Part shown: piece after piece, positions 53,485-61,421 of the stretch
How positions within the stretch are numbered: the first letter of the stretch is position 1
How the letters are laid out: the number at the start of each line of letters is the position of its first letter
Assembly: GCA_019636335.1 (NCBI GenBank)
Contig: JAHBXR010000003.1
Coordinates: 186,001-250,000, forward strand
DNA length: 64,000 bases
Source of the DNA: Pirellulales bacterium
GTDB taxonomy: Bacteria; Planctomycetota; Planctomycetia; Pirellulales; JAEUIK01
Reading direction: 5' to 3'
The notes under the pieces: model-generated
Databases searched by the model: none
Seen by the model: only the letters and a program-made list of their open reading frames with translations
Told to the model about the DNA's origin: nothing
Program-made: the position numbers and the translations under genes

Positions 53485-54111
53485 ATGTCGGAAGTTTTGA
53501 AAGTCGAGCTTCGCAACGACCTGGGCAAACGCCACACGCGCCGGCTGCGCCGCGCGGGCTCGGTGCCTTGCATCCTGTACGGCCACGGCGAAAAAGTCGT
53601 CAACCTGGCGGCCAGCGCCGAGCAAATGGCCGCGGTCATCCGTCACGGCAGCCGCATCGTCGATCTCGAAGGAGCGGTTTCCGAGAAGGCCCTGCTCCGC
53701 GATCTGCAGTGGGACGTCTACGGCATCGAGGTGTTGCACGCCGATTTGACGCGAGTCTCGCTCGATGAGAAGGTACAGGTCACGCTTTCCGTCGAGATGC
53801 GTGGCGAGGCCGCCGGCATTCGGGATGGGGGCGTCATCGAACTGCTGCAGCACGAGGTCGAGATCGATTGTCCCGCCGGCTCGATTCCGGAAAAGCTGGT
53901 GGTGAACGTGAATCACCTGGGGCTCGGTCAGACGCTGACCTTCGGGAAGCTTGAGCTTCCGGCCGGCGCCTCGCTCGTCTCCGACCCGCACGAGGTGGTG
54001 GTGTCGTGCCATCTGCCGGTCGAAGCCAAGGAAGAGGAGGTCGGCGCCGAGGGGGCCGAGCCGGAGATCATCGGTCGCGCGGCGTCCGAGGAGGAGGAAG
54101 AAGAGGAATAG
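53485..54111 (+). CDS. rplY: 50S ribosomal protein L25 (CTC form)
   Basis: 208 aa from the ATG at 53485, preceded by AAAGGA; the frame is open back to 53341. L25 binds 5S rRNA. The N-terminal domain shows LRNDLGKRHTRRLRRAGSVP, CILYG and LRDLQWDVYG, and the C-terminal TL5/CTC beta domain has LSVEMRGEAAGIRDGG and the DCPAGSIPEKL stretch. The tail is extremely acidic (EEEEEEE), common for the long form. First gene of a plus-strand housekeeping run. Confidence 0.95.
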   Translation: MSEVLKVELRNDLGKRHTRRLRRAGSVPCILYGHGEKVVNLAASAEQMAAVIRHGSRIVDLEGAVSEKALLRDLQWDVYGIEVLHADLTRVSLDEKVQVTLSVEMRGEAAGIRDGGVIELLQHEVEIDCPAGSIPEKLVVNVNHLGLGQTLTFGKLELPAGASLVSDPHEVVVSCHLPVEAKEEEVGAEGAEPEIIGRAASEEEEEEE

Positions 54112-54184
54112 GCTGGCCGCTTGTGGCTGGTCGACTGGGAGCGTGCCTGCGGTAAGGTAAGGCATGCCCTCCAGGGGAGAACCG

Positions 54185-54760
54185 ATGAAGCTGGTGGTTG
54201 GCCTGGGCAATACCGGCCGCAAGTACGAGGGAACCCGCCACAACGTCGGCTTCGAGGTGTTGGCCCAACTGGCTCGCGAGTATGGCAGCTCGCCGGGCAA
54301 GTCGGCCTTCCACGGTGAAGTGAGCGAGGCAAGCGTGCGGGGACATCGTACCCTGTTGCTTGCCCCCCATACGCTGATGAACCTGAGCGGGACGAGCGTG
54401 CTCGCCGCCCGGGATTTTTATAAGATCGAGAATGCGGACCTGCTGATCATTTGCGACGACTTCCATCTGCCGCTGGGCAGGTTGCGGATGCGAGTCAAGG
54501 GATCGGCCGGGGGACAGAAAGGGTTGGCGGACATCATTCGCCGGCTGGGCAGCGAAGCGTTTGCCCGGCTGCGAGTGGGCATCGGCGAACCGCCGGCGAA
54601 CTGGGATGCCGCCGATTTCGTGCTGAGCAAGTTTACAAAACAAGAGCGGCCAGAAGTCGATCTGGCCGTGCGGCTCGCGGCAGACGCCGTGGCCCTGTGG
54701 GCGGCGGAAGGAACGGCCGCCTGCATGAACCGTTACAATCGAGACCCGGAGAAGGAGTGA
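54185..54760 (+). CDS. pth: peptidyl-tRNA hydrolase
   Basis: 191 aa from the ATG at 54185 with GGAG seven bases upstream; an ATG-less extension to 54164 is less likely. The enzyme frees tRNA from drop-off peptidyl-tRNA. KLVVGLGNTGRKYEGTRHNV contains the catalytic histidine (H20), HTLMNLSG the conserved asparagine, and ICDDFHLPLGRLRMRVKGSA the catalytic aspartate. SAGGQKGLADII and RLRVGIGEP complete the family signature. The standard neighbour of rplY; rpsF begins four bases after its stop. Confidence 0.97.
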   Translation: MKLVVGLGNTGRKYEGTRHNVGFEVLAQLAREYGSSPGKSAFHGEVSEASVRGHRTLLLAPHTLMNLSGTSVLAARDFYKIENADLLIICDDFHLPLGRLRMRVKGSAGGQKGLADIIRRLGSEAFARLRVGIGEPPANWDAADFVLSKFTKQERPEVDLAVRLAADAVALWAAEGTAACMNRYNRDPEKE

Positions 54761-54764
54761 GCAG

Positions 54765-55190
54765 TTGCCATCTCAAGTTTACGAGTGCCTGTTGATCCTC
54801 GATTCGAATCGGTACGCTCGTGATCAGGCCGGCGTGTCGGGTCAGCTTGCCGAGTTCGTGACCAAGCATGGCGGCGAAATGCTCGCCAGCCGTCTGTGGG
54901 AAGAACGTCGCCTGGCGTATCCCATCAACGGACAACGCAAGGGGACCTACTGGCTGACCTACTTCAAGCTCGACAGCCGCAAGCTGACCGACGTGAAGGG
55001 TGATGTTCGCCTCAGTGAGAGCATCCTGCGAGCGCTCTTCCTGAAGGTCGATCCCCGCATTGCCGAAACGCTGGTCAGCCACGCCCTGTCGGGCGGCGTC
55101 CGCAAGGAAGCCCCAGCGACGGAACGCGAGCAAGAACGCGATGGCGAAGGGGGCGCACGTCGCCGTGGCGCCGTCGAGGCGACGGCCTAA
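54765..55190 (+). CDS. rpsF: 30S ribosomal protein S6
   Basis: 141 aa from a TTG at 54765, seven bases after AAGGAG, four bases after the pth stop. VYECLLILDSNRYARD, then EERRLAYPINGQRKGTYWLT and ILRALFLKVD are the S6 signature strands. The C-terminal tail (about 110-141) is charged and rich in E and R, longer than the E. coli protein in composition. The TTG start may lower its expression compared with other ribosomal genes. Confidence 0.96.
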   Translation: MPSQVYECLLILDSNRYARDQAGVSGQLAEFVTKHGGEMLASRLWEERRLAYPINGQRKGTYWLTYFKLDSRKLTDVKGDVRLSESILRALFLKVDPRIAETLVSHALSGGVRKEAPATEREQERDGEGGARRRGAVEATA

Positions 55191-55236
55191 GTCCCCCCCG
55201 GCGATGCGGACTGCTGGTTCGAGTCTGCGAGACGAT

Positions 55237-55257
55237 GCCGTGGCATTTCGCCACGGC
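55237..55257. terminator. hairpin between rpsF and ssb
   Basis: GCCGTGGC, ATTTC, GCCACGGC is a perfect 8-bp stem 47 bases after the rpsF stop. No T-run follows, so it may be an attenuator or 3' end stabiliser. Confidence 0.4.
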
Positions 55258-55421
55258 GGCGATCGCGGTGCTTGCCCGGCGTGCCCTGCTTTGGTAGCTT
55301 CAACAGCTAGGGAACGTTTGTTCATATAGGCAATTTGGTGCGTGCCGGCGGGCAATCCCTGCCGCCGAGCGCGAAGTCGGGCACCGCGATTGCTAGAACC
55401 GAGAGATGGAGCGACCTATCT

Positions 55422-55898
55422 ATGGCTGCCAGCTATAACCGCGTCATGCTCGTCGGCAATCTGACCCGCGACCCCGAATTGCGTTACATCCCCAGCGGTA
55501 CGGCGGTCACCGATATCGGGCTGGCCATCAACGAGAAGCACAAGAACGCCAAGGGGGAATGGGTCGAGGAGACGGTCTTCGTCGACGTGACGCTGTGGGC
55601 CCGTCTGGCCGAGATCGCCGGCGAGTACTTGAACAAGGGTTCGAGCGTGCTCATCGAAGGGCGACTGAAGCTCGACACCTGGGAGACGGACGGGCAGAAA
55701 CGCTCGAAGCTCAAGGTGATCGGCGAGCGGATGCAGATGCTCGGCGGTAAGGGAGAAGGTGGCGGTGGTGGTGGCGGCGGCGGTCGTGCCCGACAGCGAG
55801 GTGGCGACGACGAATATGGCCCCCCCCCAGAACGGCGTCAGGAGCGGAACGTCTCGGCCTCGTCGTATAGCGATGGCGGCGACGACATCCCCTTCTAG
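55422..55898 (+). CDS. ssb: single-stranded DNA-binding protein
   Basis: 158 aa from the ATG at 55422; the frame is open to 55335 but homology starts at [20 protein letters not shown]. The OB fold follows ([49 protein letters not shown]). After about residue 109 a glycine-rich linker leads to the acidic tail ending DDIPF, which binds partner proteins of replication and repair. Usual place between rpsF and ribosomal genes, with rplI next. Confidence 0.97.
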   Translation: MAASYNRVMLVGNLTRDPELRYIPSGTAVTDIGLAINEKHKNAKGEWVEETVFVDVTLWARLAEIAGEYLNKGSSVLIEGRLKLDTWETDGQKRSKLKVIGERMQMLGGKGEGGGGGGGGGRARQRGGDDEYGPPPERRQERNVSASSYSDGGDDIPF

Positions 55899-55988
55899 CG
55901 GATTGTTTGGCCAACTCCGAGATACGAATCAACCATCAGTCGTTGCCCCACGGCGGGCGACTTACTCGAAATAGCACGTGAGGAAGCG

Positions 55989-56534
55989 ATGCCCCAGACG
56001 AAAGTGAAGCGAAGTGTTGCCGGCCCCGGCAAGCGTCTTCCACGCGGTGAACGCGGCGGGATCGAACTGCTGTTGATCCAAGGGGTAGACCACCTGGGCA
56101 AGGCGGGCGACGTCGTGGAAGTCAAGCGCGGGTACGCGATGAACTACCTGCTGCCGCAGGGGCTCGCGACGCTGGCCACGGCCCACCACAAACGCATGGT
56201 CGAGAAGCACCGTGCCAAGCTGTTCGAGATCCAAAAGGCGCGTCTGGCCGGCCTGCAGTCGATGGCCGACGAGTTGAGCAAGCTCAGCATCACGGTCGAT
56301 GCGAACGCCAACGACGAAGGTCACCTCTATGGCTCGGTCGGCGCCGTTGATATCGTCAACGCCTTGAAGAAGAACGACGTGACGATCACCGACGATCAGG
56401 TCCGCCTGCAGGGGCCGCTCAAGGAGTTGGGCCTCTACACGGTCAAGATTCACCTGGGGCACGAGATCGAAGCCGACCTCAAGGTCTGGGTCGTGCCGAC
56501 CGTTTCCGAAGAAGAAAAGACCGAGGCCACCTGA
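55989..56534 (+). CDS. rplI: 50S ribosomal protein L9
   Basis: 181 aa from the ATG at 55989, five bases after GAGGA. A 26-residue N-terminal extension (MPQTKVKRSVAGPGK...) precedes the normal start IELLLIQGVDHLGKAGDVVE, and VKRGYAMNYLLPQGLA is the rRNA-binding signature. A long connecting helix and the C-terminal domain (GSVGAVDIVNALKK, LYTVKIHLGHEIEADLKVWV) are complete. rpsR, which normally comes between ssb and rplI, is absent. A strong terminator follows. Confidence 0.96.
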   Translation: MPQTKVKRSVAGPGKRLPRGERGGIELLLIQGVDHLGKAGDVVEVKRGYAMNYLLPQGLATLATAHHKRMVEKHRAKLFEIQKARLAGLQSMADELSKLSITVDANANDEGHLYGSVGAVDIVNALKKNDVTITDDQVRLQGPLKELGLYTVKIHLGHEIEADLKVWVVPTVSEEEKTEAT

Positions 56535-56569
56535 GCCACCGTGCAGGCTTGAGCCTTGTTGCCGTATCG

Positions 56570-56616
56570 AGCGGCGGCCGCTCCGGATCCCCCCGGACGG
56601 CTGCCGCTTTTTTTTT
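56570..56616 (+). terminator. intrinsic terminator after rplI
   Basis: AGCGGC-G-GCCG and CGGC-T-GCCGCT pair, with an inner CCGG/CCGG stem, and nine T follow at 56608-56616. A classic Rho-independent terminator 35 bases after the rplI stop. Confidence 0.85.
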
Positions 56617-56650
56617 CGTCGCGCGAGTTCGTTCGCTCGACATTCGACGG

Positions 56651-56707
56651 CTAACCCCCGCAGTTTTCGCACATCTCGCAGTCTGGTCGAGCCGCGACAT
56701 TTGTCAT
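56651..56707 (-). CDS. 18-residue CxxCxxC micro-peptide candidate
   Basis: On the minus strand an ATG at 56707 follows AGGAG with seven bases between, and reads MTNVAARPDCEMCENCGG then TAG. Three cysteines in CxxCxxC could bind a metal. The longer open frame upstream is antisense to dnaB and not believable. No second evidence such as a promoter is clear. Confidence 0.35.
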   Translation of the reverse strand: MTNVAARPDCEMCENCGG

Positions 56708-56727
56708 GACGAACTCCTGGCAGTCGC

Positions 56728-56755
56728 TTGCGACGCAGCGCACACCCACTATGAT
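56728..56755 (+). promoter_or_regulatory. promoter of dnaB
   Basis: TTGCGA, 16 bases, TATGAT: four and five of six matches with acceptable spacing. Transcription would begin near 56762, 76 bases before the ATG. It separates dnaB from the ribosomal genes behind the terminator. Confidence 0.5.
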
Positions 56756-56837
56756 CGACCACGTGATGAGAATGCGAGCGGACACTTGATTTCGGGCCCA
56801 GCGGCCACGACACGTCGCACAGGGAGGATGGACGGGC

Positions 56838-58226
56838 ATGGCAATTCGCCCAGACGAGCAGTCCGGAGGACGCGTGCTGCCGCGCGATCTCGATGCCGAG
56901 CGGGCCGTGTTGGGCAGCATCCTGCTCGACTCGCAGATGTGCGACGAGGTGGCGCTGGTGATCCGCGCCGACGATTTCTATCTGGCCGAGCATCAGACCC
57001 TCTATCGCCACATTCAGGCGATTCATAACGAGAGTCACAACGTCGACATCCTGCTCCTGGCCAATCGTCTGAGGCGCGAGGGAGAGTTTGAAGCGGTGGG
57101 GGGCGCCGCGGCGCTGGCCGAGATCGCCCAGAGCGTGCCGACCGCGGCCAATGCGATCCATTACGCCTCGATCGTACACGACAAGGCGTTGCTGCGGGCA
57201 TTGATTCACACGAGCAACGAGGTGCAGCGGCGCGCCTTCAACGAGACGGAGGATCCGCGCGAGTTGTTGAACGACGCCGAACGCGAGGTCTTTCTTATCA
57301 AGGACCAACGCTCGACGAGCGTCGTCAAATCGATCGAAGAGGCGTTGAGCGAGGCGCTCGACCAGATGTACGCGCGCAGCGAGCATGGCGCCTCGGGCGT
57401 GCCGACGGGGCTCGTCGATCTCGACGGCCTGCTGGGGGGGCTGCAAAAGTCGGAGCTGATCATCCTGGCGGCCCGTCCGAGCATGGGCAAAACCGCACTG
57501 GCGGCCAACATCGCCGAACATGCCTCGCTGCAAGAGAACACGACGACGCTGTTCGTGAGTCTCGAAATGTCACGCATCGAGCTCGCCAACCGCATGCTTT
57601 GTTCTCTGGCGCGCGTCGATTCGCAGAAGGTCCGGCATGGATACTTCAGCGAGGACGATTCGAATAAGCTGGTCAAGCACAGTTCGGAGTTCAGCAAAGC
57701 TCCGCTGTTTATCGACGACACCGCCAGCCGCACGGTGAGCGAAATCTCATCCGTCGCTCGCCGGCTGAAACATCGCCGCGACGGCGGCGGGCTGGGGCTG
57801 GTGGTGATCGACTACTTGCAGTTGATCGAGCCGGACAATCAAAAAGATGCCCGGCAGGAACAGGTCGCCAAGATCGCCCGCCGGCTGAAGATGCTGGCCC
57901 GCGAGCTCGAAGTGCCGGTGCTCTGCCTGGCGCAGCTCAATCGGCAGGCCGAGGTATCGCGCGACAATCGACCGCGCTTGAGCCATCTCCGCGAGTCGGG
58001 GGCCATCGAGCAAGATGCCGACGTGGTGATGTTCGTCCACCGCGAGGAGTACTATCACACGCAGGAAGAAGCCCGGGCCAATAACCTCGAAGGCCGCGCC
58101 GAGGTGATCGTGGCCAAACAGCGCAATGGCCCGATCGGCGAGATCCAGCTCACCTGGCTCAAGCAATTTACACGTTTCGAAAACAGCGCCGATCGCCGCG
58201 AAGAGACCTTCGTCGAGACGTACTGA
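56838..58226 (+). CDS. dnaB: replicative DNA helicase DnaB
   Basis: 462 aa from the ATG at 56838 with AGGGAGG about 13 bases upstream. The hexameric helicase unwinds DNA at the fork. N-terminal domain (13-115: LPRDLDAERAVLGSILLD), linker helix, then RecA-like core with Walker A ARPSMGKTALA at 212-222, FVSLEMSRIELANRMLCSLA, Walker B VVIDYLQLIEP, LAQLNRQAEVS, the arginine finger region and SGAIEQDADVVMFVHREEYY. No intein is present. The next gene starts 10 bp after its stop. Confidence 0.97.
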   Translation: MAIRPDEQSGGRVLPRDLDAERAVLGSILLDSQMCDEVALVIRADDFYLAEHQTLYRHIQAIHNESHNVDILLLANRLRREGEFEAVGGAAALAEIAQSVPTAANAIHYASIVHDKALLRALIHTSNEVQRRAFNETEDPRELLNDAEREVFLIKDQRSTSVVKSIEEALSEALDQMYARSEHGASGVPTGLVDLDGLLGGLQKSELIILAARPSMGKTALAANIAEHASLQENTTTLFVSLEMSRIELANRMLCSLARVDSQKVRHGYFSEDDSNKLVKHSSEFSKAPLFIDDTASRTVSEISSVARRLKHRRDGGGLGLVVIDYLQLIEPDNQKDARQEQVAKIARRLKMLARELEVPVLCLAQLNRQAEVSRDNRPRLSHLRESGAIEQDADVVMFVHREEYYHTQEEARANNLEGRAEVIVAKQRNGPIGEIQLTWLKQFTRFENSADRREETFVETY

Positions 58227-58236
58227 GATCGCTGCC

Positions 58237-58980
58237 ATGTCGCACTCTTCGCCGGACGAAGCCGTGCTGGCAGCCGCCGTCGCGGCCATCCAGTCGGGCA
58301 GCGTGGTCGATCTCGAACGGCTCTTAGCGGCGCAACCGGCACTCGCGACGGCCCGACTAGAAGCATGCACGGGAGAGAACGATCGTAGCGCTTCAAAGAC
58401 CTTGCTGCACGTGGCGACCGATTGGTCGGGACACTTTCCGCACGCCTCGGAAACGGTGCGAACGCTCGTGCGAGCGGGCGCGGATGTGAACGCACGTTTC
58501 GTCGGGCATCATCGCGAGACACCGTTGCACTGGGCCGCGAGCTGCGACGATGTCGACTTGCTCGACACGCTGATTGAGTTGGGGGCCGACTTGGAAGCAG
58601 ACGGCGGCGTGATCGCCAATGGCACGCCCCTGGCAAATGCCGTGGCCTTCGGACAGTGGCGCGCCGCGAACCGGCTCATCGAGCACGGTGCCACAGCAAC
58701 CCTCTGGCAGGCGGCTGGTCTTGGCCTGGTGGATCGAGTGGCGAGCTTTTTTACGGACGATTCGCTCCCCCACCCGGAAGCGGTGACGAACGCCTTTTGG
58801 TGCGCCTGCCACGGGGGCCAGCAAGAGGCGGCAAAGTACCTGCTCGAGCACGACGCCGATTTGAATTGGATCGGGCACGATCAGCTCACGCCCCTCGACG
58901 CGGCCCAGCGCAGCAAGAAACCCGAGTTGGCCGCGTGGCTGGTCGCCCAAGGGGCTATCTCCGTTCGCGACGGCAAGTAG
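58237..58980 (+). CDS. ankyrin-repeat protein
   Basis: 247 aa from the ATG at 58237, 10 bp behind dnaB; the frame is open to 58126 inside dnaB. About five or six ankyrin repeats are visible: TVRTLVRAGADVNARF, TPLHWAASCDDVDLLDTLIE, TPLANAVAFGQWRAANRLIE, EAAKYLLEHDADLN and TPLDAAQRSKKPELAAWLV. No signal peptide, so cytoplasmic. It should bind another protein; the location behind dnaB suggests a shared transcript but not necessarily a shared role. Confidence 0.85.
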   Translation: MSHSSPDEAVLAAAVAAIQSGSVVDLERLLAAQPALATARLEACTGENDRSASKTLLHVATDWSGHFPHASETVRTLVRAGADVNARFVGHHRETPLHWAASCDDVDLLDTLIELGADLEADGGVIANGTPLANAVAFGQWRAANRLIEHGATATLWQAAGLGLVDRVASFFTDDSLPHPEAVTNAFWCACHGGQQEAAKYLLEHDADLNWIGHDQLTPLDAAQRSKKPELAAWLVAQGAISVRDGK

Positions 58981-59006
58981 CATCGAACCCTTTCCCCCAG
59001 CTTGAA

Positions 59007-59036
59007 TTGACACTGGCGCGGCCTCCCTCCTATGAT
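59007..59036 (+). promoter_or_regulatory. sigma-70 promoter of the murC operon
   Basis: A perfect TTGACA (59007-59012), 18 bases, and TATGAT (59031-59036, five of six). Transcription would begin near 59043, leaving a leader of about 44 bases to the murC ATG. Confidence 0.7.
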
Positions 59037-59086
59037 CCGCCCCGCCGTGCTCACGGTCTCGGGACGCTCTATTGTCGGAGGGAAGC

Positions 59087-60532
59087 ATGCTGCCATTGCT
59101 AGCGGATCGTGGGGGGCAGGCCACGAATCTCACCAATCACGCTCGCATGGCGAATTGCGCGCCGGCCCAGGAGCACGCTCCCTCGGTCATGGCGGCGGGT
59201 CGCGCGCACCTGGTGGGAGTCGCCGGGGCAGGGATGCGCTCGCTGGCCCGCTTGCTCGTCGAAGCCGGCTGGGACGTTACCGGTTCGGACCAATGCCTGG
59301 CGGGACACCATGCCTCGGCGGTGCGGCCGACGCTCGACCTGGTCGTCCACAGCGCGGCCATCGCGCCCGACAACGTCGAGCTACAGCGCGCCCGCGAGTT
59401 GCACGTGCCCACGCTCGGCTATGCCGAGACACTGCGGCTGCTCACGTACGGGCGGACCACCCTGGCCGTGGCCGGCACGCACGGCAAATCGACCACCACG
59501 GCCATGCTGGTCGAGATTCTGGGCGCGAGCGGGCTCGATCCCTCGCACATCTTTGGCGCGGCGCGTCTGGCGAGCGATGCGCCCGGTGGCCATTGCGGCG
59601 AGGACCCCGTGTTTGTCGTCGAGGCCTGCGAATACCGTCGCCACTTTCTACAACTGTCGCCGCAATTGGCGGTCATCACCGGGGTCGACGCCGATCACTT
59701 CGACTGTTACCCGCAGCTCGACGCCCTGGAAGAAGCATTTGCCGAGTTCGCCGATCGCGTGCCGGCCGATGGTGTCATCGTGCGACGCGCCGAGTGTAAG
59801 GTAGCCGGTCGGGCGACGGCCGATCTCGCGGCGCGTGTCGTCACGTTTGGCGGTGTTGTCGGCGCCGATTGGCGCGCGGTGCCCCTCGAGCAGGATCGTG
59901 GCCGGTACACGTTCCGCATCGAACGCGCCGGGCGTTCGTTCGTCGAGTGCCGGCTATTGGTTCCCGGACGCCACAATATGTTCAATGCCCTGGCGGCGGC
60001 GGCCCTGGCGGCGGAGTTTGGGGTGCCGGCCGAGGCGATCGTGGCGGGACTGTCTCATTTCCGTGGGCTGACACGGCGTTTGGAGACGCTGGCGGTCGAC
60101 TCGGGGCTCCACCACCTCGACGACTACGCCCATCACCCCACCGAGGTGGCAGCCACCCTGGCCGCCATCCGCGAAATGTACTCCGACAGCCGGGTTTGGT
60201 GCGTGTTTCAGCCGCACCAGATTTCGCGTACCGAACATCTGCTGGACGAACTGGCTGTCAGCTTGCAGAATGCCGACAAAGTGATCGTGGCCGATGTCTT
60301 CGCCGCGCGCGAGCCATCGACCGAGGCACGGAGCCTGGCTGTCGCTTTGGCGGAATTGACCTCGCGCCTGGGCGCCGCGATCGTGCCCCTGCACGACACC
60401 GACGAGATCGCCGCTCACCTGGCGAGTGAATTGCAACCGGGAGACGTGCTGGCCACCCTGGGGGCCGGCGATATACGGAAGGTACACGATGGCGTTCTTG
60501 ACCGGGTTCGAGGAGTTCGCGCGGCCGCGTGA
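59087..60532 (+). CDS. murC: UDP-N-acetylmuramate-L-alanine ligase
   Basis: 481 aa from the ATG at 59087, five bases after GGAGGG; a TTG at 59072 is weaker. The enzyme adds L-alanine to UDP-MurNAc, the first step in the peptide stem. An N-terminal tail of about 38 residues precedes the Rossmann domain (HLVGVAGAGMRSLARLLVEA). ATP loop GTHGKSTT at 130-137, VEACEYRRHFLQLSPQ, TGVDADHFDCY, and the C-terminal HHLDDYAHHPTEVAATLAAI and VFQPHQISRT are all typical. The following murB overlaps it by 44 bp. It shows that this planctomycete makes peptidoglycan precursors. Confidence 0.96.
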   Translation: MLPLLADRGGQATNLTNHARMANCAPAQEHAPSVMAAGRAHLVGVAGAGMRSLARLLVEAGWDVTGSDQCLAGHHASAVRPTLDLVVHSAAIAPDNVELQRARELHVPTLGYAETLRLLTYGRTTLAVAGTHGKSTTTAMLVEILGASGLDPSHIFGAARLASDAPGGHCGEDPVFVVEACEYRRHFLQLSPQLAVITGVDADHFDCYPQLDALEEAFAEFADRVPADGVIVRRAECKVAGRATADLAARVVTFGGVVGADWRAVPLEQDRGRYTFRIERAGRSFVECRLLVPGRHNMFNALAAAALAAEFGVPAEAIVAGLSHFRGLTRRLETLAVDSGLHHLDDYAHHPTEVAATLAAIREMYSDSRVWCVFQPHQISRTEHLLDELAVSLQNADKVIVADVFAAREPSTEARSLAVALAELTSRLGAAIVPLHDTDEIAAHLASELQPGDVLATLGAGDIRKVHDGVLDRVRGVRAAA

Positions 60533-61367
60533 GCCACTTGCCCCGCACACGTGGTTCCACCTTGGCGGTCCGGCCGAGTTCTTTGCCGAGCCACGCACCC
60601 TCGACGAGCTGTCGGCGCTCGTGCGCCGCTGCCACGAAACCGAAACGCCCGTTCGTCTGCTCGGCGGCGGTTCGAATCTGCTCGTGCGCGAGGATGGCGT
60701 GCCGGGGCTGGTGATTCGGCTGCCCGAGGCGGCCTTCGGCCAGATCGCGGTCGAGGGACGCCGCGTCAAAGCGGGCGGGGGCGCCAAATTGGGCCATGTC
60801 ATTTCCACCTCGGTACGCGAGGGGCTGGCCGGCCTCGAACCACTCGTCGGCATTCCCGGCACGCTGGGGGGCGCCTTGCACGGCAACGCCGGCAGCCGTG
60901 GTGGCGACGTCGGCCAGTGGACGCGACGCGCCACGGTCATGTCGCGCAGCGGCGAGATCAGCACGCGCGAGCGAACCGAACTCCACTTCGCCTACCGCGA
61001 GAGCAGTCTCGACGACCTGGTGATTCTCGAGGCCGAGTTCGAACTCGAAAAAGACGATCCGACCGAGCTCACCAAGCGCATGCAGAAGCAATGGATCGTG
61101 AAGAAAGCCTCGCAACCGCTGGGCCATCAGAGTGCGGGCTGCATCTTCAAGAATCCACGCGGCATCAGCGCCGGCATGCTCGTCGACCAGGCCGGGCTGA
61201 AGGGGCATCGCATCGGTGGCGCCGAAGTGAGCGAACGCCACGCCAACTTTATCGTCTCCGACGAGAGCGCGACGAGCCAGGATGTGCTCCGCTTGATCGA
61301 GTTGGTGCGCGATCGAGTGGCCGAGCGTTTCGGCGTGGAACTCGAAACCGAGATCGAAATCTGGTAA
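60489..61367 (+). CDS. murB: UDP-N-acetylenolpyruvoylglucosamine reductase (type II)
   Basis: 292 aa from the ATG at 60489, seven bases after GGAAGG and inside the end of murC. It makes UDP-MurNAc using NADPH and FAD. FAD region: HTWFHLGGPAEFF, RLLGGGSNLLVREDG, GIPGTLGGALHGNAGSRGG. The catalytic block reads SAGCIFKNPRGISAGMLVDQ, with a cysteine where most type II enzymes have serine (GSxFKNP); some relatives are known to use cysteine. The C-terminal glutamate lies in ETEIEIW. Tightly coupled to murC. Confidence 0.95.
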   Translation: MAFLTGFEEFARPREPLAPHTWFHLGGPAEFFAEPRTLDELSALVRRCHETETPVRLLGGGSNLLVREDGVPGLVIRLPEAAFGQIAVEGRRVKAGGGAKLGHVISTSVREGLAGLEPLVGIPGTLGGALHGNAGSRGGDVGQWTRRATVMSRSGEISTRERTELHFAYRESSLDDLVILEAEFELEKDDPTELTKRMQKQWIVKKASQPLGHQSAGCIFKNPRGISAGMLVDQAGLKGHRIGGAEVSERHANFIVSDESATSQDVLRLIELVRDRVAERFGVELETEIEIW

Positions 61368-61421
61368 CCGGCGCCGGCGCCAAATAGTGAACGCCAGACT
61401 GACTCACAAGGAGGTGAGCCG

